NCBI RefSeq assembly: GCF_009870125.1
Contig: NC_046683.1
Coordinates: 57,117,869 to 57,181,868 of the forward strand
DNA length: 64,000 nt
Reading direction: 5' to 3'
Origin: Drosophila pseudoobscura
Lineage: Eukaryota > Arthropoda > Insecta > Diptera > Drosophilidae
The first letter of the stretch is position 1, and every line of letters starts with the position of its first letter. Positions 19,885 through 34,200 of this stretch are shown here, piece by piece. Below the pieces are notes generated by a model, which worked only from the letters and a program-made list of their open reading frames with translations, did no database searches and was not told the DNA's origin. The position numbers and the translations under genes were made by a program.

Positions 19885-19908
19885 TTTATTTTGAATATAC
19901 AATTTATT
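19885..19908 (-). terminator. Poly(A) signals for the lectin gene
   Basis: Two minus-strand AATAAA hexamers (TTTATT on the plus strand at 19885-19890 and 19903-19908) lie about 320-340 bases after the stop codon. They imply a 3' UTR of roughly 350 bases ending near 19870. No other minus-strand gene end is nearby. Confidence 0.55.
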
Positions 19909-20223
19909 TGTATTATTTTTGTATATCGGATTTACATGAGAAGATAGACGGAGAGTGTCCTAATTATAATTTAATTACGTTTACTATCTAATTATCAACA
20001 AAAAAAATTTTATACACTTACATTACACATACATAAAACCCTACTTTCTCTCACTGCGTGCTCCTGCCACGTCCACGTCCACTTTCACTTTCACTTTCGC
20101 TTGTAAGTTTCGCGGTAACCCGAGGGTTAAGGCGTCTAACCTTGGATCACTAATCACTATATGCCTAAATGGATGTGTCTTTTGTCTTGTGTTGTGTGTT
20201 GTGTGTGGGTTCTGTGGCGCCTC

Positions 20224-21324
20224 CTAGTTCGGCTGCACCTCGCAGACGAAGTAGGTCTCGAAGCTGCAGGGCGAGTCGTTCCACTTGAGGCCCTTGCCGT
20301 CGCGATTCCACAGCTCCAGGCAGTTCTCCTCCTCCCCGTTCTCGTAGCGGAAGTTGTTCGGCTCCCCGGCATTCCAGTTGGTGAATGTTATCGGACGACC
20401 GGTGGCCATCCAGAAGAAGTTGCCCTCGTCGGCCAGGTCCGTGCCGGATATCCAGAAATGTTCGTGGCCCAGGCCTGTGGAATATGCAAAAAAAACACCA
20501 CCAGAATGAAATAAAAGGCGTACAAATATGTGTATTCAAATATACGACTGGAGAGGGGTGCCAAGGATGTTTTTTGGAGGCGTGGAAATGCCTGCAACGA
20601 GCCGGAAAAGTGGGCATTCTCTGTCCGGGAAATACCAGTACCAGTACCAGGCTCCTGGGTGGACTAGCCAAGCTACAGCCAGCCCAGGACCTGCCCAACA
20701 GGATGATCAAGGACCTGACGGAGAATCGCCGAGATAAACACCCGCATCCCCCCCTGGACACCCTGGACCGCTGTTGAATCCCATCATTATGGCAGTAGCT
20801 TTAACAGTTACAGTGTATCTATAATACTCCTCATGGGATATAATTATTTCAAAGGGTAGGGTAAGGTAGGTAAGGGTATCTATCTATTCGCCGAAAATCA
20901 CCTTGATGGGATATAGTTATTGTAATTTTACTGTAATTTGTATGGGGCGTAATGGTGAGCTCTTATTGGGCTCTAGATCTCTCCATAATACTATCCAGGT
21001 CGTGGGCCGGGTCCTCCGCATGGTCTGTGCATTTTATCCTAGATTTGAATGCCATTTGAATGTGTCTATCTCCATCTCGCTCTGCCGCACAGTGAGTTTG
21101 GGCGTGGTCTGTGCCCATGGCCCTGCAACCGTTGCAGCTTTCAACGCTCAACATTCGAGTGTGCAACATTCACTTTTAGCAATTCTTTTTGTGGCCCTCT
21201 CTGGAGATTTATGCAACGGAGGAGTTCGTTAGCTCCACAATCCACCATCCACCATCCACCATCTGCTGCCATTATTCCCATTCGCTTAACCTCTGGCGTT
21301 GCATATCTCTGTTGTCTGTTTCCC

Positions 21325-21356
<32 letters not shown>

Positions 21357-22224
21357 GCATGTTTGTTGGGGCTTGTTTTGTGTGCGGGGGTTTTCGGTTA
21401 CCAACTTCCGTGTATTATGCCACATAGACGCTCGAAAGTCGAGTGCCGCTGACCAGTCGGCAGACCATTTGAAAATGGCTTTTGTCTCTCATGCCTATTG
21501 TCATATTGATCGGCTTTTCTAGTGATTTAAGTTGCATGTTGCATGCCCCAAGTCCGTCCGTCCGCCTGTCTATCTGTCTATCTGTTGTGTCAATGGTTTG
21601 ACAGAGTTGCGGATAAAGTTTTCACGGCGTCTCCGCTCGTGTCTCTTGTGTTTCACTTACCAAAGTCACGTATGTGCTTCTCCAGTCTATCGTTCTCTTC
21701 TTGTGATGAAATGCTCGCCAAATGCATGCCATGGTAGCGGCAGTATTGTGTGGCTTTGAACCAGTTTGCCTGCAAAAAGAAAAACAAGCGAGAAAATCGT
21801 TAAGAGAGATGAATGGAAAGCCAAAGCGCTGCATGATTATATAATTGTGTGACACAGCCCCCCCCCCAAGCTGCCACCAAAAACAGCCGCTGAAAAGTTT
21901 GTGTCAATAAAAGTCAAATGGGGCGTTGAATGGAGATACATATCTGTGTATTTGTGTCCATATATCTGCGGGCGTGTGTGTGTGTCGGTTGGAAATTGAA
22001 TGTATATGTATCTCTCGGATGCCAATTAGTGTTTTTGGCGATGCGGTTTTCTAAAATGTGATTCTGCATCGAAATTGACAGCCAAATCGGAATCAATTTC
22101 AATCCGAAAACCATACGTACATACATATTCAATTAACTCTAATGGACTTTGGACTCCCTTTTGTCGCCCCACCCCGTCATTAGCCAGGGATATGGAAAAA
22201 GAACACAAAACGGAGAGAAAGTGC

Positions 22225-22266
<42 letters not shown>

Positions 22267-25200
22267 CTCCTGTTGATTGGGCGCATCGCCATTCCATTCC
22301 TGCCTTCATGCCTTCATGCCTTCCTGCCGCCATTTGCGGTCGCTGTTGCTGCGAGGCGGCTCTCTGATGTGCACATAAATCGATTACACAACTATCCATC
22401 CTGCCATCCTTACATCCCCCCTCGCTCCGCCACTGCTCCATCGCTAGCCGGCCACATCCTTTCGGGGCATGCCATGGCCCACCTGTAACCCCATTAACTT
22501 GCCCCTAATTGTATTAGCCGTAATTGTGCGCGAATAAAGCGGGGCATGCCACCGCCACCGCCTGCTGCTGCGTGCATGCCACATGTGGCACACAACCGGC
22601 CAAGAAGGTGTTTAATGGGAGCTCCACTCGCAGGTGAAAGCGTTTATTGGGCTGTAAAAAGGTTCAGCTCATCTCTCGCTCGACGCCAAGAAGTCAATTA
22701 GTTTTTGTTGTACAGAGGCGAAGCAGGGAGTCAAGGAGAGAGGGGGGAGGGGGGAGGAGTCCGAGGAGTCCTTTCAGTGGTTTCGGATGTCGGTTTAAGG
22801 CAGAGCAGGAGACGACAGAGACAGGTTAATGGTTTGTCAGTGGAGTTGTTGTCTGATTTTTTGGTTAGACCAAAGCATTCCTACAGAGGGAGATCTTTGA
22901 GTGGAAAGCAGCCCTTCAGGTTGTCTTTCCTTCTGGAGATACTTCCAAGGCCTACCTCTAGAGATCTTTGGGGAGCAGGCTTTCCTGAGAGCTATTGATT
23001 TCTCTAGGTTTTCCTCTTTTATTTAATTAAATTTCTTCAAGCCACAAACCACAGACGAAATTCTATTACCACAAAATGGAAGGAAGACAGGACGGATGGA
23101 AAGAGTGGACGGAATTGGTGCACGGAGCACGGAGCACGGAACACGGACCAATCAACCGAATGAAGTTTTACACGAAACTCAATTAAGTGGCAAACAAAAT
23201 GTGGGACATGTTGTTAATGTCATTAGCATGGCCAACACTCCACAGGCAGGCAGGCAAGCAGGCAGCTCCTCTGGCTCCCTCCTCCCTCCGCCAATTTCTG
23301 TCTCTCAATTAAATTTTGATTTGATTTGCGCCTGCGTAAACGCGTCTGTAACGAGATACCCCCTGCCTCTGCCTCTGCCGGGCATTAATTTTCCCCCAAA
23401 AAAAGAAAAAAAAAAGACGAAAATATATAATTTAATTGCTTCATTTGCATATTTACACACGAATTGAAATTTGCATCAAATTGCTCATAATATTACTGCA
23501 TTGCATTGCGTAATACTCAGTTGTATTTAACGTATCGTCATGCCACCGAATAAAAAACAGCCGAAACACTAAATGGCCGAACGACTGAATGAATTTCGAG
23601 TTTTCGAATGAGTTGAAAATGAAATATTGGGCAGAACTCTTAATTAAGCGAATTCCCCATAAATATACGGAAAACACTTTCGGCAAACGCTGTACACCTA
23701 TGCGGTAATTAATGCAGAACTTTTGAATATTAATTAAAGCAAAACCAAAGCAGAACCATTAAAAAATAAGTGTGTTTCAATGGTAATTTGTTGGTTAACG
23801 ATTGAAAGGATATGCTCTACTAAATGGTGGATATTTTGAGCACTGAAATGCTCTACTAAATGCAGAAATTTCCCATTAATATGCGGTATTTATAGGAACC
23901 AAAATGATCTAAAAAATTCAGGATATAATTAGGGGGAAGTTTGGTTTAAGAAGAGGAAACAGATACGGATTCAGGCGAAGAAATCCAAGTGCAAAGTCTT
24001 TAAGCAGCTCAATGGATTTTCAACGAATTTAAGGCCAAGGTTACGGTGGTTGTTGGCTTGGAAACGATGGAATGGAACGTTGTTCTCACTTGAGAGGGAA
24101 TGGAATTAATTTCTTTTCCACTAGAGAGACTAGTATTCTTAACGAATGAGCGCCTCCCTCTCCAATACCCTTTAAGAGACTTCAAAGTTTTTAAACAAAT
24201 TTCACAGATTAATTTCCTGAAAATCATCCAACTTTTGAATGGGGGGACTCCTCAAAAAATGTATACGAAATATCATTATGATATATGAGTTTTTCCTCAA
24301 GCTACAAACGTATCCTCAAAGTGTGTATATCCGCCAGACTCTAGGGTATTTTCATATAAAAACAATTAAAAATTAAAACCAAATTAAAATGCCAATGTTC
24401 TGAGCTTACGAGATGCTTAAAACTTTAATCGCTTTGACAATTGCCTGCGTTTCGAATTGAAGAATCGGAGAGAAAGGCAGAGGTACCGTTAGCAGGCAAA
24501 TTTCGGATATATTTATGACTTTCTTTTTGTTTTCTGTTTTGATACTTGGATGTGTGTTTCCCTATCTTTTGGCTAATCAGCGAATGAGCAACATTCGGCG
24601 ATTGCGGTGGTGGTGGGGGAAGGGGAAGGGGAAGGGAATTGTTCAATTAATTACCTCATAATGTATTCTCAATCCCCGCTGTTTATCTGGCGGCATACTC
24701 CAAATGGAATTGTGTTTTATTTACAAAAAGCTCTTCGCGAAGCGAGAGGGGAACCCGCAGGGGGGAGGCAAACGTTCATAAACCGAAAATATGCAACGAA
24801 ATTTGATTAAATATTTACTTGTTTGTGTGCTTTTGATTTGTCTCTGGCTTTGTTTCACTTTTTACTGCAATTAAAGCGTTGAAATGTCGCATTAAAATTT
24901 CAGACATTTATTTCCCACCAGAAATAAAACATTTTTATTCTGTTTGGGTGTATAATGTAGAAATTGCCAATGGGAGGTGAATAATCGGGGTTTATAAAAC
25001 GAAATTAGCATATTTTGAGATGAGTTTTCGATGGGATCCTAGAGATTTTAAAGGAATTATTACGGTAGAGGGCTTTCGGGGCCTCTCTTTTGAATATTTT
25101 CAAGAAATTCCGTAGGGAAGAGAACTGTCTCTGAACGTTGTGCCTCCCCCTCAAAAATATCAAGGATAAAAGAAGGTTCTATCTAACTATCATTTAAAGA

Positions 25201-28200
25201 TATGAATTAGAGAAATCCTGGCGTCAAGAATAAGTCGTCAAAAATACGTTAGAAGGTTTGAAATCCCTTGTCTCCATCATTCAATGTAGTTACCAAGGAT
25301 TTCTGTGAAAGATCTCTTGAGACACAACTTTAGGTGATTCAACGGCTCCTTCTACAGCTTTAAAAACCCATCTGTAATTCTTTCTTAAGTGGTTCTCAAG
25401 GTTTTCGAAGAAAGATCTCCATTTAGACAACAGTATTTGCCCGAAATCTTGTTAGCTATCAAGGGATATGAAGTTATTCCATTAGATGGCCATATCTAAC
25501 TTGAAACTCCATTCTCTGACTCATTCAGAGCTCAGGGCTCAGAGTTCAGTGGTTCCCAAGACCGAAATATTTCCATTGAGTATTAGCCTCAATATTCGAG
25601 ATCAAAAGTGGTATCGCGTGCACTTTGGTTGCTCCATCAATCCTCAACTCCGAACTCTGCTTGTCAGTGGCTTGATCCATTACCGATGGTGGCCCTCCGT
25701 TTCCTCATTTAGTTTTTGAATGAAAATACAATGAATAATCCGGCTGCATGCGATTTGGTTTACAATGGCCAAAGCTCTTCCAATTTGATGGCTTTGCTTT
25801 GGCTTTGGCTTTAAAGTTCAAGGAGACCTGCCACCAATGAAATATAATTCAGTTTGTGACGCACATTTGCATACCACACCCCTCGATTCCATTCCGTTTC
25901 ATTCCATTCGATCGAGTCGATCGATCGAGTGATGCCAATGACTCGAGCGGTTTCTGGGCTCTCTTGACTAATTTGTTTTTATATGAAAAGCCTAACGCAT
26001 ATTTATCTAGATATTCCAGCATACGAGTAAGGTTGAAGATCTGTTATTCGAGATCTACTACGTGATGTGATGCGATGCGTGGCCAAGCACGCGCCTCTCT
26101 TTTTTTATTGTTGATATGATACCGCACTTCTGATGGAGCGGCCCTCAAGGTATCAGACTGACATTGAACGCAGTTCTAAGGCTATTTCGTTAATGTAATC
26201 GATTTTTGGTCGATATCGAGATGTATCGACACTCAATAGAAGGTCGAGAACGGTGCCGAAACGTGACGATGATTAAATCAATGAGACTAACTGAAGGATA
26301 GCCATTGTATCGATTTCCTTTGACAATTTCATGCCTTAAGAACGAATTCTGTGCATCAATTCGATTATTAATCGATATCGTGTATCGAAGCTCAATGAAA
26401 ATGCGAGAACTGTACTCAAAACTGCAGGAATTGATGGGTACTTTTTGTTTTAACTGAAAGAAAGTCCTTAACAATAACCTATTGGACAATTCAGTTGCTG
26501 TTAATCGTTATAATGTATCGAACTTCAATGGAAAGGGTAGAACTCTACTGAAAGCTGGCTACAGTTTGAGTTTTCTCTCCCCAAATCTGTTGATCGGCAA
26601 TCGATAACTAGACTAGACTTTGTTCTAACCGAAGAATACTCTCAGTTGGAAAACCTTCAGTTTCTTGGTTTCTGGTTATGGTATTGGTATTTCTATAAGC
26701 CCCAAAACCCGTTGCTCGGTGCAATGTAAAGCTGGTTCTTCTGCTGCTGTAAATATTCCATATGCCATCATCCTCTTGCAATCAGCAGACGGCGGAGGCA
26801 ACGGCAGACGGCAAATGGCAGCTGCTGCCACGAGTGAGTATCCACTGGAGAGACGACCGACCCATCAAACCGGACTTGCAAAGCCCCGTTGACCGTTGTC
26901 TCGACCGACGGCTGAGGCATCTGGACAGTTGCACTTTTGGTTGGTTATTTTGTTGGTTACTTTATTGGCCACATTACGAGAATGGGCCATCGCACGGGGC
27001 ATGGCATCGTGTGGAGTGTGGAATGTGGAATGCCGCTTACCTTGAAGAAGATGCCCAGGTAATAGCGCTTCTCCCCGAGCTTCAGCAGCGGCATTGTCCA
27101 TTTGTTCGGCGTGTACTGTGACTCGTCCACGCAGTTCGGGCAGTCTATAAATAGAGATCGAAAACGGGCATAAGGATTACAGATACAGATTCCAAGGAAA
27201 AATGAAACGAAATAAAGAGAAACAGCCAGGAGGCAGGAGGCAGGAGACAGGAGGCTTGTGAGATGATTTATGCAACTGTTATAAACGATTTCTGTCGGTA
27301 ATAATGATTGCATGTTTATGGATTTATGGAATATTGCGTGAAAAATGTGTGTAACAAGGAAGGAACCTAAGATCTGAGATCTGATACTTTCAGAGATATT
27401 TCTAGGTATAAAACAGGCCTTTTGCTTGTGATATTTATCTGAAAGAACTTTGCATATTAAATTTATATATAATCACATGGCAAGAATCATTAAAAGAACC
27501 TTAACCTCTCTGTATGATAATCAGTTGAAAGAATCTTTGATCTTTGACTTTTTGGCGAACTATTCTACATCTATAAAATGTTCTATATGATAATTAAATG
27601 AAGTAAAAACGTTAAAAGATCTACTGATCTTTGACCTTTTTATTGACTATTGACTAACAACTATTCTGACTGATACTCGCAAGAAAAACACTTAGAATAT
27701 GTATGATATTTCCAAGACAGAACCTTAGATCTGGAGATAAAGACTGCAGAAGAATATTTAAAGAAGTCCTTTTTCTAAGTATTTCAAACAGCTATAAGGA
27801 TCCTATCTTCTTTTGTTTCTGTGGAAGACTACAAGCTTAGAGTCGAAAAGATTCGCTTCTGAAAGAAAGTAGATGTGCCTCAACTCTTTTGGAACATGGA
27901 TCATCATCTACAAGATGCATAACTACAGATCTGGGTAGTACCATTGATTCAACAAAAACGTTGCGTCTGGTTTTTTTCTTTAGGGAAAACGAGTTGGAAT
28001 GATGATGCATCTGTCACCAAAGATCTTCCTCCTGTTGCTGCGTTTGAGTCATCGTTTGAGGGGCAGCTTAATTAACCAACTCTTCGATGGCCCATAAAAA
28101 GCATCGTAAATCTTAAATCTTAAATGCCGTACCGCACCATAAACGGATTTTGATAGAACAAAAGGTTGAGCATTCGCGGACTAATTGCGGATCAGAGGAA

Positions 28201-31200
28201 AGAGAAAGAAATTGAGTTATGAACGACACCCCGCTGAATGAGAGTCACAGGGAAACAACGGACTCGTGGCTCGGATTTGGAGTCTAGTTCGAGTTCGAGT
28301 TTTGAGACTCAAGAACTGGTTCCCCCTAGAAGAATACCCGCACCCGCACCCGTACTCGGACTCGGACTCGGACTTGTACGCGTAGTCGTAGTCGTAGTCG
28401 TACTGCAATCGAGAACACGTTCGACTCGTCTGAGACGCCTGGAAATGTTTCGTTGCGGCCTAGTCCCAAATGACGTGATGGAGATTCGGGCTTGAACCAG
28501 ATAGAACTTTACTCTTTTGCTGGAATGTGAATCAAGGCCGGGCATTTGTTTCGATTTGTGGCCACAAGTATGTGAAGGTCATTTACGGGAGGCGGCACAG
28601 CGCGGCACATGCCACATTCCTTCTAAACAAATGAGAGAAAATGAAAGCCAAATGGTTTCCCTTTTGTTTCGTAATGGAGTTTTTTTTTTCTGTGTCCGCT
28701 AATGTCTGTTAATTAATCATCCGAAATGTGCTGCCGGCCCATTCGTTTGAAGGTCGCCTCCGCCAAATGTTGCTGAAACTTTCATGATGTTGAATGCTGT
28801 ATGTTGTATGTTTGTTGGGGGCGTCTCGTTCCGCCAAAAATATAAAGAAATAAATTAAACAATGAACGTACAACGGGTCATCAAGCCAACGGGGCCCAGG
28901 CCCGTGTGAAAACATGGCCAAAAAGCAGTTAACATTTTGACTGTTTTGTGTTTTGTTTTGGCAGAAACAATGCCAGCCTCGTAGAGGTCTTGAGATTTGG
29001 GTTTAAATCAATGGCAATGTTTTATTCAGACACCTTTTATAAGGTGTTCAGGTGTCCAGCATATATTAGGCGGCGATGGTAGTAAATCTTTGTTCTCGTG
29101 AATTTAGGCAACATTCTCACCTGAAGACACGAAAGATATATTGCAGCTCTTAAAGTTCATGGAGTTCCCTGGAAGTTGATTGGAAACTAAGGAAGAAACC
29201 TTCTCGAAACAAACTTCCACCAAGAGAATGCCATACAACATCCCTAAATAGATTGCAACACCTAGGGCCAGTGGCCAAAGCTTGTCTTAGAAACGCAGAC
29301 CAACCGAGGAGCCCTGCCGCATGACGCGAGGACGACAGTTTCAGCAAGAAAGCTCCTTATTGATTGTAGCATCGTTCCTGAAGGAACATTGCTGGCAGTA
29401 CCTCGTAGAATAGCATATCTTATGGAATATTCCTTTTTTAAAGGAGAGTTTCCGAGGCTTAGAGACTCTTAAGTAAACGGGTCATGCGGCAGCACCCCTC
29501 GGTTATGGAAGGACCACCTTTTGAATGGTATGCACTCCTTTCCTACATAATTTCCACTCAAAGATTCCACTGTAAGATATCAACGCCCTTTAAGCGGAAA
29601 CCTTTCCCCCCCCCTATACTTATCCCTCTAAATGGTATTCCTGCAGCTCTGATGATCGTCCGTTCTGCCTGCCGCACCTGTTGCATCATTGAATTAAAAC
29701 AGTTTTGCTAATTATATATAATCTCGAAGCCACAGAGCCCGTAAATGCAAACCAGTCTCCAGCTGTGAACCGAACATCTTCCATCTTTCATCCGACAGAC
29801 AGACAGACAGACAGACAGACAGCAAGACAGCCACACGCACACAGACATGCAACACAATTAAAGGTGCAAAATTGATTAAGATCTGGGGTCGGGGAATGGG
29901 AGCTGGGGGCTGGGGGAGCTGATAGGAAAACGGTAAATTGAATATATTCATTAATTGTTTGATAAACTTTAAGGCAAACATTTGCCGAAACTTGTGCGGG
30001 GATTATGGCTTAGAGTTCCTAGAGCCCGAAACCGTCGAGGGTTTGTGTTCGTATGATTTATTAGCCGCAACAGCCGACAGAGTCGCCAGAGCCGCAAGAG
30101 AATCATAAACGAGTTTCCGAAGTTTGCTAAAAGTCAATGTCAATTCGTTGGATACCTCGTTAAGCGGTGGATAAACCCTGATCTGAGCGCCTGATTCCAG
30201 CAATTAAATTTATATTTATACCACAAGATGTCGACCTTCGTTGAAACACCAGAAAACGGCAGAAAACTCATGACAAACAAAAGCCAAAACAAGAAGAGAA
30301 CCCATAAAAGGAGAGATATGTGCATGAAACATCTGCATCATCAACCAGACATTCAACAATATATACATGCGTACAATATATATCTTCCTTCTCTTCCTGC
30401 CACATATTTTATAGAAGAACATTTTTGTGTGTTATATGCAAATTTTGTCGGTTTTTTGTTTGACGTAAGAGGCAAACAAAAGAATTTCTGAATAATTAAA
30501 TTCGGTTCGGTTCGGTTCAGTTGAGTTCTTCTTTTTTTCTGTGTTTATGATTATGTTGTGACTTTTATAAATATTATTAATTAACTTTTGTGCTGGAACG
30601 ATGCAATTTTTTAGCAGAAAAAGAGATTGTGGACTCGTATCGGTTTCGGGGGATTAAGCGGAAATTAATTCAATGTTTAAAAAATGGAAATTCAAGCGGC
30701 TAGAAATGCAATAAAAAATTCGAATGGGATTGAGAGATTGATGAAAACTGGTTGATTCTGCTAAGATTTGGGCAAGTATTGGGACACATTTCAGAGTTCT
30801 TTCAAGTGTTGGCGCGTCTTGCAGGAGCGCCCATCGGATACTCCGCGTAGCAGAAAAAGTGCCAAATCGACCAAAGAGGTCTGTGTCCTCGCCACAACCG
30901 AGGAGCACAGCCGCAGGACGCGTGACACTTGGAAAAATTCAGATTTAGCTCCAAATTATACTTCAATTCAATAGCAGATGGAACCCCAGGACATCTCACA
31001 GTAATTTGTTTAAGGACACGTTCAATACTCCTTCCCATCACTTTATCTTCAATCAATTCCAATCAACGATTGACCCTGAACTTCACTTAAAATTTGGAAA
31101 CCCATTTAGGGCACTTTTTCCGTTGACTAATTGATGAATGGCCACGATTTCGCATGTCAACCAAATGGTGTGTTTTATTACGAACATTTCAACAGCAACA

Positions 31201-34200
31201 GCACCACGAAAAAGGTGGGCAAACATTTTGATTAATTTGGATTTTCAGAGCAAACCATCGCGGCCAAATCGGGCCAAAAGCAGCAGTAGGTGGACGGACG
31301 TGGACGCACGGCCTAAACAGAAGCCCCTCTCGGCCGTAAACTACGACTGAAATCTCCCTAATTAAGCAGCCAACCACTTCACACATTCCCGTCCGTGGAT
31401 GCAGTCCATCCGGCTGCCCAGCGATCCATCTGTTCACCCAATCCCCGAACCGAGAAAAGTGAAAGTGAATTTTGAATTTGTTTCTTTTCCAGTTTTCTTT
31501 TTGTAGTAGGATTCCCTCCATGGAAACCGTCTATCGTGAGTCGCGAGTCGTGAGTGGCGAGGAGAGTCTTATGCAATGAATGAGTTTTTAGAGAGCCGTG
31601 TGCACACATACCCGTTACAGGACCCTGGACGGCTCCTTTGCTCTGTGGCGTTGCCATGGCCATTGTCCTCGTGTCCAGGCTGCCCAGCAGCTGGACCGAG
31701 AGTATCACAGACAAAATATAATAATTCTGCATGCTTTCAATCGTTTATACGGTGCAAAAAATGAATAAATATTTTTGTATATGTATATTTTTATTTTTTT
31801 TTGGTTACACTTCCGCAAAAAACAAAAAAAACACACTTTTACCCTGAAAATTCCGTACAAATATTTATGAAAAAAGTTTCGCTTTTTGTGTGGCTGTGTG
31901 CATATTTTGTTTATTGAGATTTTATTGGGGTTATTGATTGTTTTCGTTCGATTTATGAATTATTTTGAATAAAATGCAGATGCTTATCTGTGGCTTGGAA
32001 TCGAATCGAATCGAGACGAAATCGAAAGTTTTGTTACGAATAATAAAAAGATACTCGCGAGTAAATAAAAAACTGTGAGATATGTGCGCAGGCGCGCGCC
32101 CAAACTGAATGTCGGCTGTCGAAGAACTAAAGTTTTTGGTTGGCTTCGGTTCAAACCAAGGCAGAATCCCCCCCAAGACAGAGAAAGAGAGACACAGAGA
32201 GAGATCTCTGAAGAGAAGAGAGACTCTACGAGAGAGAGAGAGAGAGAGAGGTTGCAAGACTGGTTTAAGAGAGAGATCCCAGAGCTCGAAGACGAACTTG
32301 TTCCGTAACGAAACTCGAAAGATTAACATCAGAGCGAGAGATCGAGATCCCCATGTATGGACAGCGGACACTTGTGGCTCTGGCTCTGGCCTGAACTGGC
32401 CTGACTGTTTGTCAAACACTTGACGCAAGCATCAGCCTCCACAGAGCTGTGGGTGACGCGGTATCTCAAGATTGAAGCTGAAGCTGAAGCCGAAGCCGAA
32501 GCCTCACCAAGGTCCAAGCCATCACCGAAGCGTGGACGTGTGTGACGCCTGAAACAAACACCACAGCGGTACGCCCCAAAGTCATTCTGGTTTCGATTCT
32601 CTGCGGTTTCGAAATGAAACAAAGAACCGAATAGAAGAAGAAGGTTCTCGGATTACACAACACATAGCCATCCCCTCGATGGATGGATGGATGGATGGAC
32701 TCCCCGAGATTGGTCTCTGAATATGGTCAAAACTTTACCTCTAACTGTTTTCTCACTGAATCCCGCACACATTCAGCAGTCAAGCAATGACCTTGATGTC
32801 ATGCTGCTGATGAACTAGTTTTTCGTTTAGATTGTGATTCACTTTGCTCTGAAGTGCGCTTTATATAAGGCTTGCTGTCACCCCATGCGTATGCGTGATG
32901 TTTGTTTGGAGATCACAAAGATATGTGGAGCCCACTGGAAATACCATGGTGGTGGGACGGAATGAAGATGTTTGCTGGAGAGACAAACATTATGGAGTTG
33001 ATTTGGGATGGGAATGGGGGTCTGAATGTGTCTACATATCTCATGGATCTCTTATCGACGTTTATCGATATGTTGTTGATCGATTTTCTTGCATATTTCT
33101 CAGAGAATAAGGGAATTGCAATCTGTATCTCCTGTAACTCGCATGAATCTCGTGATTGATAGAGAATTGATATTTATCGATAAATTATCGATTGATCAAA
33201 AGAAAATACAAAGATGAAAAAAGGCATACACCACTCAGATCTACTGGGATGCCTTGTTATGCTGTATCATGTGTGTATTTCTGTATCTTCTGTTCTTCCT
33301 ACTTGCAGCTATCGATATTTATCGATTGCATGCGTCTTAATGCTACACAGTATTCAATTAATCTCTTCGTATCTCCTTCCAACATTACCTATCCTGCCAT
33401 AGCTCTCCCAACGATATTTATCGGTGATTATGTGATAAATGACCCATAGATTGCACAGCAATCGTCTGGCATTCCTCTACACTCCCATCGATCATCATCG
33501 AGAGGACATCTACCATTAAAGATGTCACTCCATTAAGAACTGCAGATATTTCCAGATTAAAGTGTTCAAAAGATTCTTTTTTCCAAATACCGATAATCCG
33601 ATTGGGCTTATAAAAACATATACACACACACATGTATCTATGTATCGCACGAGTGTGCGGGAGGGACGGGTGTACGATTGTGCCACCAATTAAGACTCGG
33701 CCATAAAAATTGATTCCGCAGCAAAAACTATTGACAACTTTTTTTTGTGGGGCCAAAATGTCAGCAGCAGATGGGTGCGGAGGTGCCGAAGGTGGAGGCA
33801 TGGAGTTGGAATCCCCTCTGCAATGGCCGCAATTTGTGAGGAAATACGAAAAACAAAACCAAAATCGCACCAAAGCGAACCGAAGGGGCAGGAGAGGAGT
33901 GAAGGGGAGGCAAGTGGCAGCCACTTGTTGCCTGTTGGTGTTGCCGGTGCCACCGTTGAAGTACAAGCGTTTTCTTGTTGTTGTATCTTTTGCATAAAAA
34001 TCAACTTCTGCGGCTACCTTTTTTTGGGGCCCCTCTTTTCTTACGTGTTTTTTGGATGAATTTTTGTTCGTTCGTTTTGTGGTACGAGTGTCTTGTAAGT
34101 GCGGCATCGCCTTCAAGATTCGCTACAGATTTCGTGGATTTCGTGGCGGTTCTTCTCCCCTTATCCCCTGCCCCGGGCCACTGGGGGGGTAGCCCGAACT

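Larger units (their letters stand above)
20475..27040 (-). other. Lectin introns 4 and 3
   Basis: Intron 4 runs 21660-20475 and intron 3 runs 27040-21770. They hold TG (21326-21355) and GA (22228-22262) microsatellites, a small direct repeat of ATGCTCTACTAAATG near 23810 and 23848, and the degenerate ATCGAT-rich repeats at 26.2-26.6 kb. No embedded gene is supported on either strand. Confidence 0.7.

Noticed and set aside
32862..33159. TATATAAGG followed by an 85-codon frame
   Set aside because: No initiator at the right distance, and the frame runs into the ATCGAT-rich repeat cluster.
33418..34116. 232-codon minus-strand frame in lectin intron 2
   Set aside because: Translation shows no domain, crosses simple repeats and has no splice-phase link to lectin exons.
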